This document shows positions 27,111 through 36,207 of a DNA stretch of 64,000 nt, one piece after another. The position numbers and the translations under genes are program-made. The stretch spans positions 310,001 to 374,000 of the forward strand of contig NZ_JAFP01000001.1 of the NCBI RefSeq assembly GCF_000526195.1, given 5' to 3'. The notes beneath the pieces were generated by a model. It was not told the DNA's origin. It did not search any database and was given only the letters and a program-made list of their open reading frames with translations. The stretch's first letter is position 1. Each line of letters starts with the position of its first letter. This DNA is from Hippea sp. KM1 (GTDB lineage Bacteria > Campylobacterota_A > Desulfurellia > Desulfurellales > Hippeaceae).

Positions 27111-28299
27111 GAAGAAAAAGAACTATCTTTTGGGCGTTGCCCACGGTGTATTCTATTTCGCCTCAAACGGTTTTGTCGATTATACCACCGTATTACCCAC
27201 ATTCCTTAAATACCTGATTAACTCAAACTCTATCATAGGCTTTGTTGCTGCCATCTCCAGGGGCGGGTCTGTGTTTTTTCAGCTGTTAAGCGCCTTCTGG
27301 CTACAGGGAAGGAGGAAGAAGCCTTATCTTGTTTTATCCCTGTGGGTTAGGTTTCTAAGCTGGGTTATGATTGCAGCCTCGTCCTTTGTGCTTCTGCCAT
27401 CCCACCCCTTTGCCCAGCTGATTGTGTTTGTTGTTTTTATTAGTTTGTTTTCGTTTGCAGGCGGTATAGCCACAATACCGTTTTACGATATCATTTCCCA
27501 CAACATACCGTCCGAGCTGTTAGGGCGTTTCTGGGCGATGAGGCAGTTTTTGGGCGGTGTGCTTGCGGTGGGGAGCGGCTATCTGGTTAAGTTGATATTA
27601 AACGGATACGGGTATCCGCAGGGGTATAGAATACTCTTTGTGCTTGCCGCCTTGGGATTTGGTCTGACCTCGCTGAGTCTGGGTCTTATGGATGAGGGGT
27701 TTGAGAAACAGAAAACCAATAAGTCGTTTGGCGATTTTATACGCACGGCTGTTGATATATTAAAAAACGACACAAGACTTACAAAACTTGTGGTGGTTGA
27801 GTTTCTAAGCCATTCCATATTCATGTGTCTGCCCTTTGTTGCCATCTATACAACCACTAAGTTGGGTATGCCCACATCGAAGGTTGGCTATTTTGTTTCT
27901 ATTCAGATGATAGGCAGTATTGCATCAAATCTATTCTGGGGCTATTTTGCCGACAGGAAGGGGCCTCGATTTATCATAATTGCCACCAACATACTCGCAT
28001 TTTTCGTTCCGTTCTTGAGCCTGTTTTTTAAGACGCCGGGTTTGTTTTTGATTGTGTTTTTTATCATGGGCGCATACATACACGGCACATTTATAGGCTA
28101 TACCAACTATCTGCTTAAGATTGCACCTAAACATAACAGACCCACCTATGTCAGCATAAGGGGCACATTCAACGCCATATCCTATTTTTTGCCCGCCTTG
28201 GGTGGATATATAGCCGACGGTTTTTCGTTTAATACACTATTTGCCGTTGTCTCGGTTTTATCTCTGATCGCCCTGATTGTCTCTTTTAGGCTTAAATGA
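27103..28299 (+). CDS. Major facilitator superfamily transporter
   Basis: A 398-residue protein with about twelve hydrophobic helices. A loop between helices 8 and 9 (WGYFADRKGPRFII) has the MFS motif A form. The substrate is not recognisable. It overlaps the xer gene by 8 bp and converges with the YidE-type transporter, whose 3' end it overlaps by 8 bp, leaving no room for a separate terminator. Confidence 0.82.
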   Translation: MDKKKKNYLLGVAHGVFYFASNGFVDYTTVLPTFLKYLINSNSIIGFVAAISRGGSVFFQLLSAFWLQGRRKKPYLVLSLWVRFLSWVMIAASSFVLLPSHPFAQLIVFVVFISLFSFAGGIATIPFYDIISHNIPSELLGRFWAMRQFLGGVLAVGSGYLVKLILNGYGYPQGYRILFVLAALGFGLTSLSLGLMDEGFEKQKTNKSFGDFIRTAVDILKNDTRLTKLVVVEFLSHSIFMCLPFVAIYTTTKLGMPTSKVGYFVSIQMIGSIASNLFWGYFADRKGPRFIIIATNILAFFVPFLSLFFKTPGLFLIVFFIMGAYIHGTFIGYTNYLLKIAPKHNRPTYVSIRGTFNAISYFLPALGGYIADGFSFNTLFAVVSVLSLIALIVSFRLK

Positions 28300-29875
28300 G
28301 CTTTGCGCCGATTTGTGCAAGTATTATAGAAAGCACCATAGCAAAGGGATATACGGCGGCATAGCCTATTGAGGGGTAATCGGATGATGTTATGTTGTTT
28401 GCCATGGTTAGTGAAGGAGTGGATGTCATAGCGCCTGAAATAACACCCATTATGTCAAATAGGTTCATCTTCAGAAGCCTTCTCATGATAATTGTGGATA
28501 GAAACAGTGGTATCAGGATAGACAGAAGGCCTATTACTATGCTGATCCAGCCGTGATTCTTTATAGCCTCAAACAGGTATTTTCCGGAGTTTGTTCCTAT
28601 GGTTGCAAGGAATATCAACTGCCCCAGCACCTTCAACAAGGAGTTGGAATGGGGCGATAATTGCCAGACTATTCTGCCTGTTCTGCCCAGCCTTCCTAAA
28701 ATTAGGGCTGTTATGAGTATGCCGCCTACAAAGCTGAATTTAACCATGCCCAGATACGGTATACTAAAGGGTATGCTCCCTATGAATATCCCTATGACTA
28801 TACCAAACGATATGGGCAAAAAGTCTGCAGCAGGATACCTCAATAGGTCGTTTCCTATTAAACCGATAAGCCTTTTTTCGTATTTTTTGGGTGCAACGAC
28901 ATAGAGCTTGTCTCCCAGCATGAGCGTTAGGCTTTTGTATGGGGGTATGTCTATGCCGGACCTTCTGATTTTTGTTATGACGGCGTGTAAGGGTTTTAGC
29001 TGTTTGATCTCGCCGATCTTTTTGCCCACTATGTCTTTGTTGGTTACAAGAAGTCTGTAAACCTTCATATCGTCGTGGAATGTGTATGTGTCCTCAATCT
29101 CATCACCTAAGATGATCTTTAGGTTGTCCAGCTGTTCCTTTGTGCCCGATGCCCGCACGATGTCGCCATAATGGAGTATGGCATCCTCATCGGATGGGTC
29201 TGTTGGATACTTCGATTCGACCCTCTCTATTATGGTTGTTGTGAGTTTCTCTATCTGGGATTTGTGTATGGCTTTGGCTTTAAAGCTCTCGTTGGTGATT
29301 TTGAAGTTCTTTGTTATGATGTCGGGGTGGAGGCATTTTTGTCTTTCCTCAAAGCTCCTTTTCTCCTCGTTTATGTCAACCTTTAAGATGGACGGCAAAA
29401 ACCTTACAAATATCACCGTTGCAATAATGGCAAACGGATAGACAACGCCGAATGCTATGGATATATTTGGCAACCCTTTGATCTCCAGTGCCGCTGCCAG
29501 TGCCGGTGCGCTTGATATAGCGCCTGTAAATATACCTTCGGCCACATCCTTGGGCAGCCCCATGTATATTGAGATACCGAACGAGGCTAAGAATATGCCA
29601 ATGAGCAAGAGGAAGGCAACGGCGTTGAACTTCAGACCGTGCTCCTTTATGGTTTCAAAGAAACCTGGCCCTGCCTGCAGGCCAACGGCGTATATGAAGA
29701 GTGCAAGGCCGAAAAATTTGAACTCGTTGGGTATGCTTATGCCAAAATGGCCGGCTATTAAGGCTATGATGAGGATAGCGGATATATCTAAAGAAAAACC
29801 CTTGATCTTCACATTTCCAAGCAGATAGCCAAGGGCTATGATGAGGAATAGGTAAAAGATGTCGGAGTGGATCAT
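28292..29875 (-). CDS. YidE/YbjL-type (aspartate:alanine exchanger family) transporter
   Basis: A 527-residue protein with two halves of hydrophobic helices separated by two RCK_C (TrkA-C) domains around residues 200-350 (IVRASGTKEQLDNLKIIL and KSLTLMLGDKLYVVAP). The repeats GLQAGPGFFETIKEHG and GTNSGKYLFEAIKNHG mark the two halves. The family includes the AspT exchanger, but most members have no known substrate. It overlaps the diguanylate cyclase by 4 bp. Confidence 0.83.
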   Translation of the reverse strand: MIHSDIFYLFLIIALGYLLGNVKIKGFSLDISAILIIALIAGHFGISIPNEFKFFGLALFIYAVGLQAGPGFFETIKEHGLKFNAVAFLLLIGIFLASFGISIYMGLPKDVAEGIFTGAISSAPALAAALEIKGLPNISIAFGVVYPFAIIATVIFVRFLPSILKVDINEEKRSFEERQKCLHPDIITKNFKITNESFKAKAIHKSQIEKLTTTIIERVESKYPTDPSDEDAILHYGDIVRASGTKEQLDNLKIILGDEIEDTYTFHDDMKVYRLLVTNKDIVGKKIGEIKQLKPLHAVITKIRRSGIDIPPYKSLTLMLGDKLYVVAPKKYEKRLIGLIGNDLLRYPAADFLPISFGIVIGIFIGSIPFSIPYLGMVKFSFVGGILITALILGRLGRTGRIVWQLSPHSNSLLKVLGQLIFLATIGTNSGKYLFEAIKNHGWISIVIGLLSILIPLFLSTIIMRRLLKMNLFDIMGVISGAMTSTPSLTMANNITSSDYPSIGYAAVYPFAMVLSIILAQIGAKLI

Positions 29876-31260
29876 ATCTTACAGTTTGGATCGGCCGTGA
29901 TTACCCTGTTTCTTCCGTTTCTCTTTGCCGTATAGAGCGCCTCATCGGCCTCTTTTATAAGGTCTTCTATGCTTTTGGTCTGGCCGTTTTTTATGTTTAA
30001 TCTGCTTACGCCTGCAGAAACGGTTATCTTTATGGGTATGTCTCTCCATTTAAACTGGGTCTTCTCCACCACCTGTCTTATATAATCGGCCTTTCTGGCG
30101 GCGTTTTCGCTCTCTGAATTGCTCATGACGCATAAAAACTCCTCACCGCCGTATCTCATTACTATATCTTCTGTTCTGAAGTTGGATTTTAATATCTTAC
30201 TGAAGCTTGAAAGAATGTAATCCCCCGCTTGATGGCCGTATGTATCGTTGATCTTTTTGAAGTGGTCTATATCAAACATTATCATGCACAGGCATTGTTC
30301 CGTTCTTAGGGCTCTTTTGTATTCCTCTTTTAGCCTTATCATGCCGAAGCGCCTGTTGTATAGGCCTGTTAGTTCATCGTATGCTGCCATCTGCTGGGTT
30401 TTTTCATACATCTCGGCACTTTCATAGGCGAACTTGTATTCGTTTAGTATGCGCTCTATCAACACCCTTCTTTCCTTTGTTAGATAATAGCTGCTGTATA
30501 GGACAAACAGCCACGCATGCTTTGAGTATTTGATGGGGAAATAGCTTACCTCGGCAGGTTTTATGCTGCCTGTGCCGAATTCCACCAATTCTACATCGTC
30601 CTTTTTGGTGCTTACCGGCTTGCCCTTGTCGATTATATCCAGAAGGGAGTTTTGTCGGTTGGCCGTCAGGTTTGTGTGTATATTTCTTGAGCATTCAAGT
30701 GAAAGCGAACCATCCGGGTTTAGCCTGTATATCTCACAGCCTAAAAGCTCAAGCTCATCCGATAGGAATCTGGATGTCTTGTTGTTTAGCTCGGATCTGT
30801 CTGTTATCTTGTTTAGGATTGAGGAAAACTTCTCTATCAGCTCATGTTGCCAGAACTGTCCCCTGATGATCCTGATCAGGGCGTTGTATTTAATCGCCAG
30901 CTCGCCTATGATATCTTCGGATGTGATCTTCACATAGCAGTCTGTGCATTCTGAAATGGATTGAACCTTGCCGACCTGATAGTTGAAGATGTTGTTTGTT
31001 ATGATCTCTATGTTGCTTTTGAACTCCTCCAGTTTCTTCAGTATTGTCAGCTTTACGATGAAGAATGAGATGATGCCCACTAATATGCCGGATATGATTG
31101 TGGCAACAAGAAACGGTGCAGAAAAGATCTTATCCTCAGGCAGCTTGAGCAGGTGTATGGAGGTGGGTATAAACAGAATCCCCACCAATATGCCCATTAA
31201 TATCATATAAAAGGCATTTTCCTTGACTATGCTACCTGAGAAGATATTTTTCTTTTTCAT
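29872..31260 (-). CDS. Membrane-bound diguanylate cyclase (GGDEF)
   Basis: Synthesises cyclic di-GMP. From ATG 31260 (MKKKNIFSGS) there are two N-terminal transmembrane helices, a linker with the cysteine pair ECTDC, a GAF-like sensor region (about 130-275) and a GGDEF domain. The catalytic loop is RYGGEEF and the inhibitory I-site RTED sits five residues upstream, so product inhibition is expected. AGGAGC precedes the start and a good promoter is seen at 31283-31312. PilZ receptors at 4228 and 8050 could respond to it. Confidence 0.92.
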   Translation of the reverse strand: MKKKNIFSGSIVKENAFYMILMGILVGILFIPTSIHLLKLPEDKIFSAPFLVATIISGILVGIISFFIVKLTILKKLEEFKSNIEIITNNIFNYQVGKVQSISECTDCYVKITSEDIIGELAIKYNALIRIIRGQFWQHELIEKFSSILNKITDRSELNNKTSRFLSDELELLGCEIYRLNPDGSLSLECSRNIHTNLTANRQNSLLDIIDKGKPVSTKKDDVELVEFGTGSIKPAEVSYFPIKYSKHAWLFVLYSSYYLTKERRVLIERILNEYKFAYESAEMYEKTQQMAAYDELTGLYNRRFGMIRLKEEYKRALRTEQCLCMIMFDIDHFKKINDTYGHQAGDYILSSFSKILKSNFRTEDIVMRYGGEEFLCVMSNSESENAARKADYIRQVVEKTQFKWRDIPIKITVSAGVSRLNIKNGQTKSIEDLIKEADEALYTAKRNGRNRVITADPNCKI

Positions 31261-31282
31261 AAAAGCTCCTTTTAACGGTAAT

Positions 31283-31312
31283 GCTATAGCATAAACCATG
31301 CCTAAAAGTCAA
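31283..31312 (-). promoter_or_regulatory. Predicted promoter of the diguanylate cyclase gene
   Basis: On the minus strand TTGACT (31307-31312) is followed after 18 bp by TATAGC (31283-31288), 22 bp before the start codon. A weaker plus-strand pair for argB, TTGATT (31323-31328) and extended -10 TGCTAAACT (31341-31349), lies just beyond, so the gap holds divergent promoters. Confidence 0.55.
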
Positions 31313-31370
31313 ACGGTTATCTTGATTTTTTGTGTTATTGTGCTAAACTCCAACTAAACAGGTGGTGGGT

Positions 31371-32228
31371 ATGTTTGATAAGGGCGATTGTCTGGTTGAG
31401 GTTTTACCTTACATAAAGAGGTTCTACTCAAAGACGGTGGTTATAAAATACGGCGGCAGTGCCATGATTGACCCGTCGTTGAAGGATAGCTTCTCTAAGG
31501 ATGTGGCCCTGCTTAAGTATGTCGGTATTAACCCCATTATAGTCCACGGCGGTGGCCCTGAAATCGGTGAGGTGTTAAAGAAGCTCAATATGGAGAGTAA
31601 GTTTTATGAGGGCTTGAGGATCACCGATGAGGGCACCATGGAAGTTGTGGTTATGGTCTTGGCCGGTAAGGTAAACAAGGAGATAGTGCTGCAGATCAAC
31701 AAAAACGGCGGCAAGGCAGTGGGCATTAGCGGTGTCGATGCCCAGATTATAAAGGCCAAAAAGAAGCTTCTAAAGGATGTGGATTTGGGGCTTGTTGGCG
31801 ATGTTGACCATGTTAACCCCACCATATTGACCCATCTATCCCAAAGCGGCTATATACCGGTTGTATCCCCAATTGGTGTGGATGATGATGGCAAAAGGTA
31901 CAACATAAATGCCGATAGTGTGGCCAGCGCAATAGCAATAAGCCTAAGGGCTGAAAAGCTCATATACCTGACAGACACAGACGGTGTGCTGGATAAGGAT
32001 GGCAAGCTCATATCGTCCATAGAGATCAATCAGATAACACACCTGATAAACGATGGAACCATAACAGGCGGCATGATACCCAAGCTTTTGTCAGCCAAAG
32101 AGGCTATAGAGAAGGGTGTTGGTAAGGTTCATATCATAAACGGCACAAGGTTGCACTCCTTATTGGAGGAGATATTCACTCAAGAGGGTGTGGGAAGCCA
32201 GATATATGCACAAAACAGAGAGTCTTGA
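31371..32228 (+). CDS. argB: Acetylglutamate kinase
   Basis: Second step of arginine synthesis. Family marks: VVIKYGGSAMIDPSLKDSF, PIIVHGGGPEIG, INKNGGKAVGISG, YNINADSVASAIA and GTITGGMIPKL. ATG 31371 (MFDKGDCLVEVLPYIKRF) with AGGTGG upstream is preferred to GTG 31362. It shares a transcript with the following histidine kinase, which begins inside its 3' end (23-bp overlap). Confidence 0.95.
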   Translation: MFDKGDCLVEVLPYIKRFYSKTVVIKYGGSAMIDPSLKDSFSKDVALLKYVGINPIIVHGGGPEIGEVLKKLNMESKFYEGLRITDEGTMEVVVMVLAGKVNKEIVLQINKNGGKAVGISGVDAQIIKAKKKLLKDVDLGLVGDVDHVNPTILTHLSQSGYIPVVSPIGVDDDGKRYNINADSVASAIAISLRAEKLIYLTDTDGVLDKDGKLISSIEINQITHLINDGTITGGMIPKLLSAKEAIEKGVGKVHIINGTRLHSLLEEIFTQEGVGSQIYAQNRES

Positions 32229-33480
32229 GCATTTCTTGACCATACTGGAAAAATCCAGAAGCCTTAAGGAGCTATACCTCCATGGATTACCGTTTTTCTT
32301 TGAGGTTTGCCCAACAGAGAGGCTTCTGTTTTTTAAGTTCAGCAAGAGAAAGAACTGCTTTGACCCAAAGCTTGGCCTCTTAAGGAGTGAAACACTAAGG
32401 GTTATAGACGGCAATTACGACCATTTCGATGAGGAGAGGCTGTTTGCCAGTGAGTTTAATAAAAAATTCAGGGTTCTTGGGGTTAAATGCAACGACACGG
32501 TGCGTAATATCGTTAAGATATTCGTCGATAACAGGGTTAGGCTTATAAAGAAGAACGATATAACATCGACCAAGCTTAGAGAGGTTTTGAGTGAGTTTGG
32601 GTTTAATGAGGAGATATTGAGCATACCGTTTATCTCGTTGGGTGAGGTTGTGGGCTTTATGCTTGTCGATAGGTGCGATATGGACAAGGCCAATTGCTTC
32701 ATCGGTGCTTTTGGTTGCGCCCTGGGCAGGCTCCTTCTGAAAAAGAGCGTGGATAACCTTACAAGTATTATAGAATCCCAGAAGGAGGAGCTAAAACGGA
32801 GCGAGGCCATATGTCAGATAGGCAAGACAGCCCTGACCATTGCCCATGAGATGAAGAATTCTCTGGTTGGCATAATCGGCCTGTTTGGCAAGCTAAAGGA
32901 TAAGATTGAAGGCGATCAGAAGGCCGTTAAATATTACCAGATAATAGATAAGGAGCTTAAAAAGCTTTACGATTTTACGCTCGATATAAACAAGTTTTCC
33001 AAAATCACCAAGCCCAGGGATTTCAGCTTTGTTGACCTTGAGGATGTTATCGATAACTCCATAGAAATGGTTTCGGCCTTTGCCAATGATGTCTCCTTCT
33101 CTGTTTCCATAGATGAGAATATAGACAGGGTATTTGCAGATAAAAGCCAGCTTGAGCAGGTGTTTTTGAATCTGTTTAAGAACTCCATAGAGGCGGCAAA
33201 GGACAAAAAAAGGATAAGAATAGATGTCTCCGCAAAGATCGAAGACGGCAGGGTGGTTATAAGGATAAAGGACAACAGTGGCGGTGTGGATCAGGAGACG
33301 CTTAAGAACATGCTTAAGCCATTTTTTACAACAAAATCTTACGGAACGGGGCTGGGTTTGTCTATTGTGAAGGGTATAATTGATAACCATGACGGTGAGT
33401 TGTTTTTTAGCAATGTGGAGGGAGGGCTTGAGTGTGTTATACGGCTCCCCTTAAAAGGAGGTAAAAAGGATGGTCGATAA
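32206..33480 (+). CDS. Soluble sensor histidine kinase
   Basis: A 424-residue kinase with no membrane helix. The N-terminal 200 residues look GAF-like (IPFISLGEVVGFMLVDRCDM); then the phosphoacceptor His near residue 214 in TIAHEMKNSLVGI, the N box FLNLFKNSIEAAKD, G1 DNSGGV and G2 YGTGLGLSIVKGIIDNH. ATG 32206 (MHKTESLEHFL) is inside argB. The next gene is a single-domain response regulator, its likely partner. The signal is unknown. Confidence 0.9.
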   Translation: MHKTESLEHFLTILEKSRSLKELYLHGLPFFFEVCPTERLLFFKFSKRKNCFDPKLGLLRSETLRVIDGNYDHFDEERLFASEFNKKFRVLGVKCNDTVRNIVKIFVDNRVRLIKKNDITSTKLREVLSEFGFNEEILSIPFISLGEVVGFMLVDRCDMDKANCFIGAFGCALGRLLLKKSVDNLTSIIESQKEELKRSEAICQIGKTALTIAHEMKNSLVGIIGLFGKLKDKIEGDQKAVKYYQIIDKELKKLYDFTLDINKFSKITKPRDFSFVDLEDVIDNSIEMVSAFANDVSFSVSIDENIDRVFADKSQLEQVFLNLFKNSIEAAKDKKRIRIDVSAKIEDGRVVIRIKDNSGGVDQETLKNMLKPFFTTKSYGTGLGLSIVKGIIDNHDGELFFSNVEGGLECVIRLPLKGGKKDGR

Positions 33481-33829
33481 GAAGAAGATTATGGTTGTGG
33501 ACGATGAGGATGCCATAAGGTTGCTGTATGAGGAGGAATTTGAGGATGAGGGTTATGAGGTGATATCGTGCGCAAGCGGCGATGAGGCCCTCGAGCGCTT
33601 TGATGAGGAAAAACCGGATCTTGTTATATTGGACATAGCGATGCCCGGTATGAGTGGGTTGGATGTTCTGGCAAAGATCAAGGAAAAATCACCCAATACT
33701 CCTGTTATCATGTCCACCGCATACTCCCATTATAAGAATGATTTTTACACCTATGTGGCCGATGCTTATATTGTTAAATCGCCCGATTTGACAGAACTCA
33801 AGGAGAAGGTGGCACAACTTTTGGGGTGA
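33470..33829 (+). CDS. Single-domain response regulator (receiver only)
   Basis: A 119-residue CheY-like receiver with acidic pair Asp11/Asp12 (VVDDED), phosphoacceptor Asp55 (VILDIAMPG), the STAYS threonine and the lysine in YIVKSP. No output domain, so it probably acts by protein contact or passes phosphate on. It overlaps the kinase gene by 11 bp. Confidence 0.9.
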   Translation: MVDKKKIMVVDDEDAIRLLYEEEFEDEGYEVISCASGDEALERFDEEKPDLVILDIAMPGMSGLDVLAKIKEKSPNTPVIMSTAYSHYKNDFYTYVADAYIVKSPDLTELKEKVAQLLG

Positions 33830-33835
33830 ATTTTC

Positions 33836-33864
33836 TTGACATATAGCTTTAAATTTAATAGAAA
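33836..33864 (+). promoter_or_regulatory. Predicted promoter of the ferredoxin gene
   Basis: TTGACA (33836-33841), 17-bp spacer, TAGAAA (33859-33864), about 45 bp before the ATG at 33910. The -10 is a 4/6 match. Confidence 0.5.
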
Positions 33865-33909
33865 AGCAACGGTAAAGTTTGAGAAAGGAATTTTGTAGGA
33901 GGTGTATCC

Positions 33910-34095
33910 ATGGCTAAGGTTTGGGTTGATGAGGCAAGCTGCATTGGTTGTGAGGCTTGTGTTGATGAGTTGCCAGATGTTTTCCAGATGAAAGATGGTA
34001 AGGCTGTAGTTGTAAATGCTGAGGGTGCTTCTTTGGACGAGATCAAAGAGGTTGCTGAGGCTTGCCCAACAGAGTCCATTAAGGTTGAAGAGTAA
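33910..34095 (+). CDS. Single-cluster [4Fe-4S] ferredoxin
   Basis: A 61-residue ferredoxin with CIGCEAC near residues 11-17 and the fourth ligand in ACPTESI near residue 52. Acidic overall, as expected of a soluble electron carrier. AGGAGG lies 8 bp before the ATG. It has its own predicted promoter and a strong terminator, so it is probably a well-expressed single gene. Confidence 0.93.
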   Translation: MAKVWVDEASCIGCEACVDELPDVFQMKDGKAVVVNAEGASLDEIKEVAEACPTESIKVEE

Positions 34096-34106
34096 TTAAG
34101 AACTAA

Positions 34107-34137
34107 AGAGGGCGCCTTATGTGCGCCCCTTTTTTTA
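34107..34137 (+). terminator. Rho-independent terminator after the ferredoxin gene
   Basis: Stem GGGCGC (34110-34115) / GCGCCC (34123-34128) with a 7-base loop, followed by a run of T from 34130. It starts 12 bp after the ferredoxin stop. Confidence 0.85.
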
Positions 34138-34223
34138 TTTCCCCTCCTTTTTAATTTTCCAATTTTTGATTTATTTTTTTATAGAAATTTAGTATAAAGC
34201 TAAACAGGAGTGGAGCTTTTGGT

Positions 34224-34253
34224 TTGCAATAATAAAATTTATTGTTTATTATT
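34224..34253 (+). promoter_or_regulatory. Promoter with overlapping inverted repeat before the zinc-ribbon/ABC transporter operon
   Basis: TTGCAA (34224-34229) and TATTAT (34247-34252) are 17 bp apart. A perfect 9-bp inverted repeat, AATAATAAA (34228-34236) and TTTATTATT (34245-34253), spans the spacer and -10, where a repressor would block polymerase. The region is very AT-rich, so the repeat could be chance. Confidence 0.5.
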
Positions 34254-34267
34254 CAAGGGGGTGCGGG

Positions 34268-34423
34268 ATGGAAGAGCAAAAGGTTGAGGCCGTTGAGGTT
34301 AGGTGTCCGAAGTGTGGTTATACCATGATAATATACATGCCCAAAGAGGAGATTCCCAAATGCCCCAGGTGCGGAACGCAGATGGTTATCAGTGAGTTGC
34401 TGGATGAGGGTAAATATTATTAA
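34268..34423 (+). CDS. Small zinc-ribbon protein (51 residues)
   Basis: Reads MEEQKVEAVEVRCPKCGY... to ...LLDEGKYY. Two cysteine pairs, CPKC and CPRC, 19 residues apart, form a zinc-ribbon/rubredoxin-like knuckle. A GGGGG stretch precedes the ATG. It lies 12 bp before the transporter's binding-protein gene and is preceded by a promoter, so it is the first gene of that operon. Function unknown; small ribbons of this kind may act in regulation or metal handling. Confidence 0.8.
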   Translation: MEEQKVEAVEVRCPKCGYTMIIYMPKEEIPKCPRCGTQMVISELLDEGKYY

Positions 34424-34435
34424 GGGAGGTTTGCT

Positions 34436-35263
34436 ATGAGAAGGTTTTTTGGTTTGGTTGCTTTCTTGGTCTCGGTTTTCATGTTGATGTCTTTTACCTC
34501 TAAGGCATCCGATATCAACCTGTGGCACAATTCAACGCTTTACAAGATTCAAAAGAAGGGTGTTCTGAGGGTCGGTTTGAACGCTGGCTATATGCCGTTT
34601 GAGATGAGGAGCAAAACAGGTAAGATCATAGGTTTTGATGTTGATTTGGCAAAGCTTATGGCAAAGGCCATGGGTGTTAAGCTTAAGATAGTCAACACCG
34701 ATTGGGATGGTATAATACCGGCTCTTATGACAAACAAATTTGATATCATCATGAGCGGTATGACCATAACGCAGAAGAGGAATCTTAAGGTTAACTTTGC
34801 CGATCCATACATCGTTGTTGGCCAGACGATACTTTTGAATAAGAAGTGGGCCGGTAAAGTGAAAAGCTATAAAGACCTCAATAGCCCCAAGTTCACCATT
34901 ACCGTTATGTTGGGAACAACGGGCGATTTTGCCGCTAAGAAGTTCATGCCTAAGGCCAAGATTCAGGAGTTCCAGACAGAGGAAGAGGCCGTTATGCAGG
35001 TTATACAGGGAAGGGCCGATGCGTTTGTTTACGATAAGCCTTACAACAGCATCTTTTACTCCACAAAGGGCAAGGGTAAGTTGATCTTTTTGGATAAGCC
35101 GTTTACATATGAGCCTCTGGGATGGGCAATAAACAAGGGCGATCCAGACTTTTTGAACTGGCTAAACAACTTCTTAAGGCAGATCAAACACGACGGCACT
35201 TATGATAAGATTTACAAGAAGTGGTTTGTTGATGTAAAAGCCTGGAAGGATAAGGTTCAATAG
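34436..35263 (+). CDS. Polar amino-acid ABC transporter, periplasmic binding protein
   Basis: A 275-residue family 3 solute-binding protein. Signal peptide MRRFFGLVAFLVSVFMLMSF with cleavage after SKA. The family signature GFDVDLAKLMAKAMGVKL follows, plus GTTGDFAAKKFMPKAKI and RADAFVYDKPYN, the regions that line the ligand cleft. The ligand is probably a polar or acidic amino acid. GGAGG before the ATG. First of three transporter genes. Confidence 0.92.
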   Translation: MRRFFGLVAFLVSVFMLMSFTSKASDINLWHNSTLYKIQKKGVLRVGLNAGYMPFEMRSKTGKIIGFDVDLAKLMAKAMGVKLKIVNTDWDGIIPALMTNKFDIIMSGMTITQKRNLKVNFADPYIVVGQTILLNKKWAGKVKSYKDLNSPKFTITVMLGTTGDFAAKKFMPKAKIQEFQTEEEAVMQVIQGRADAFVYDKPYNSIFYSTKGKGKLIFLDKPFTYEPLGWAINKGDPDFLNWLNNFLRQIKHDGTYDKIYKKWFVDVKAWKDKVQ

Positions 35264-35265
35264 GC

Positions 35266-36207
35266 ATGAAAAAGAAAAAGAATACCCTGATATGGAATAT
35301 AGTCTTTGTGCTTGTCGTTGTGGGTATAGGTTTTTCTATCTACAAGGCCTCATTGAGGGTGAACTATTCATGGAATTGGAGGGCTGTGCCCTCCTATCTT
35401 GTTTATAAGGATCAGGTGGAGATAGACTCCCCTGTTAACGGTTTTGTTGAGGGGTATGAGTCTGGAGCCGTTGTTGTAAAATCCACAGACGGCAAGGTTT
35501 ACAAGATAAAAGCCGACCATCCCACGGTCTCTAAAGGGGCTGTTGTCTCTGTTGGAGATGAGGTGGGCTATAACTCAAGCTATAAGGCCGGCCCTCTTTT
35601 GATGGGTCTTTACATGACCATAAAGGTCTCCATTGCTTCCATTATTATGGCTTTGGTTATAGGTTTTATAGCGGGTCTTATGAGGATTTCAGACAACCCC
35701 CTGCTTAGAAACCTCTCAATTTTGTACATAGAGCTTGTCAGGGGAACGCCTCTTTTGGTTCAGATATTTATAGTCTATTTCTTTATAGGCACGATATTCA
35801 GTATGACGAGGTTTTTTGCCGGCGCCTTTGCCTTGGCTGTTTTTGAGGGTGCCTATATAGCCGAAATAATAAGGGCTGGTATACAATCCATTCCTCGTGG
35901 ACAGACAGAGGCAGCCGTGGCCTTGGGTATGAATTACTATCAGGTGATGAGATACATCATTATGCCACAGGCCATAAAGAGGGTTTTGCCTGCTTTAGCC
36001 GGTCAGTTTATATCATTAATAAAGGATTCCTCCTTGCTGTCTGTTATCTCCTTAACAGAGCTTACAAAGGCAGGAAGGGAGATAGTCTCCTCCACATTTA
36101 GCCCGTTTGAGGTGTGGTTCAGTGTAGCCGCACTCTATTTTATCGTAACTTACACCTTATCCCTCCTGGATAGGTATTTGGAAAGGAGATTGGCTGGCAA
36201 TGAGTGA
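35266..36207 (+). CDS. Amino-acid ABC transporter permease with extra periplasmic beta domain
   Basis: The C-terminal 210 residues are a HisM/GlnP-type permease, with the EAA loop [22 protein letters not shown]. The N-terminal 105 residues are unusual: one membrane helix (about 9-29), then a Trp-rich [14 protein letters not shown] and a compact strand-rich segment ([10 protein letters not shown] ... [13 protein letters not shown]) that resembles a barrel-sandwich/HlyD-like fold placed in the periplasm. Similar extended permeases occur in other anaerobes to my knowledge. It overlaps the ATPase gene by 8 bp. Confidence 0.88.
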   Translation: MKKKKNTLIWNIVFVLVVVGIGFSIYKASLRVNYSWNWRAVPSYLVYKDQVEIDSPVNGFVEGYESGAVVVKSTDGKVYKIKADHPTVSKGAVVSVGDEVGYNSSYKAGPLLMGLYMTIKVSIASIIMALVIGFIAGLMRISDNPLLRNLSILYIELVRGTPLLVQIFIVYFFIGTIFSMTRFFAGAFALAVFEGAYIAEIIRAGIQSIPRGQTEAAVALGMNYYQVMRYIIMPQAIKRVLPALAGQFISLIKDSSLLSVISLTELTKAGREIVSSTFSPFEVWFSVAALYFIVTYTLSLLDRYLERRLAGNE

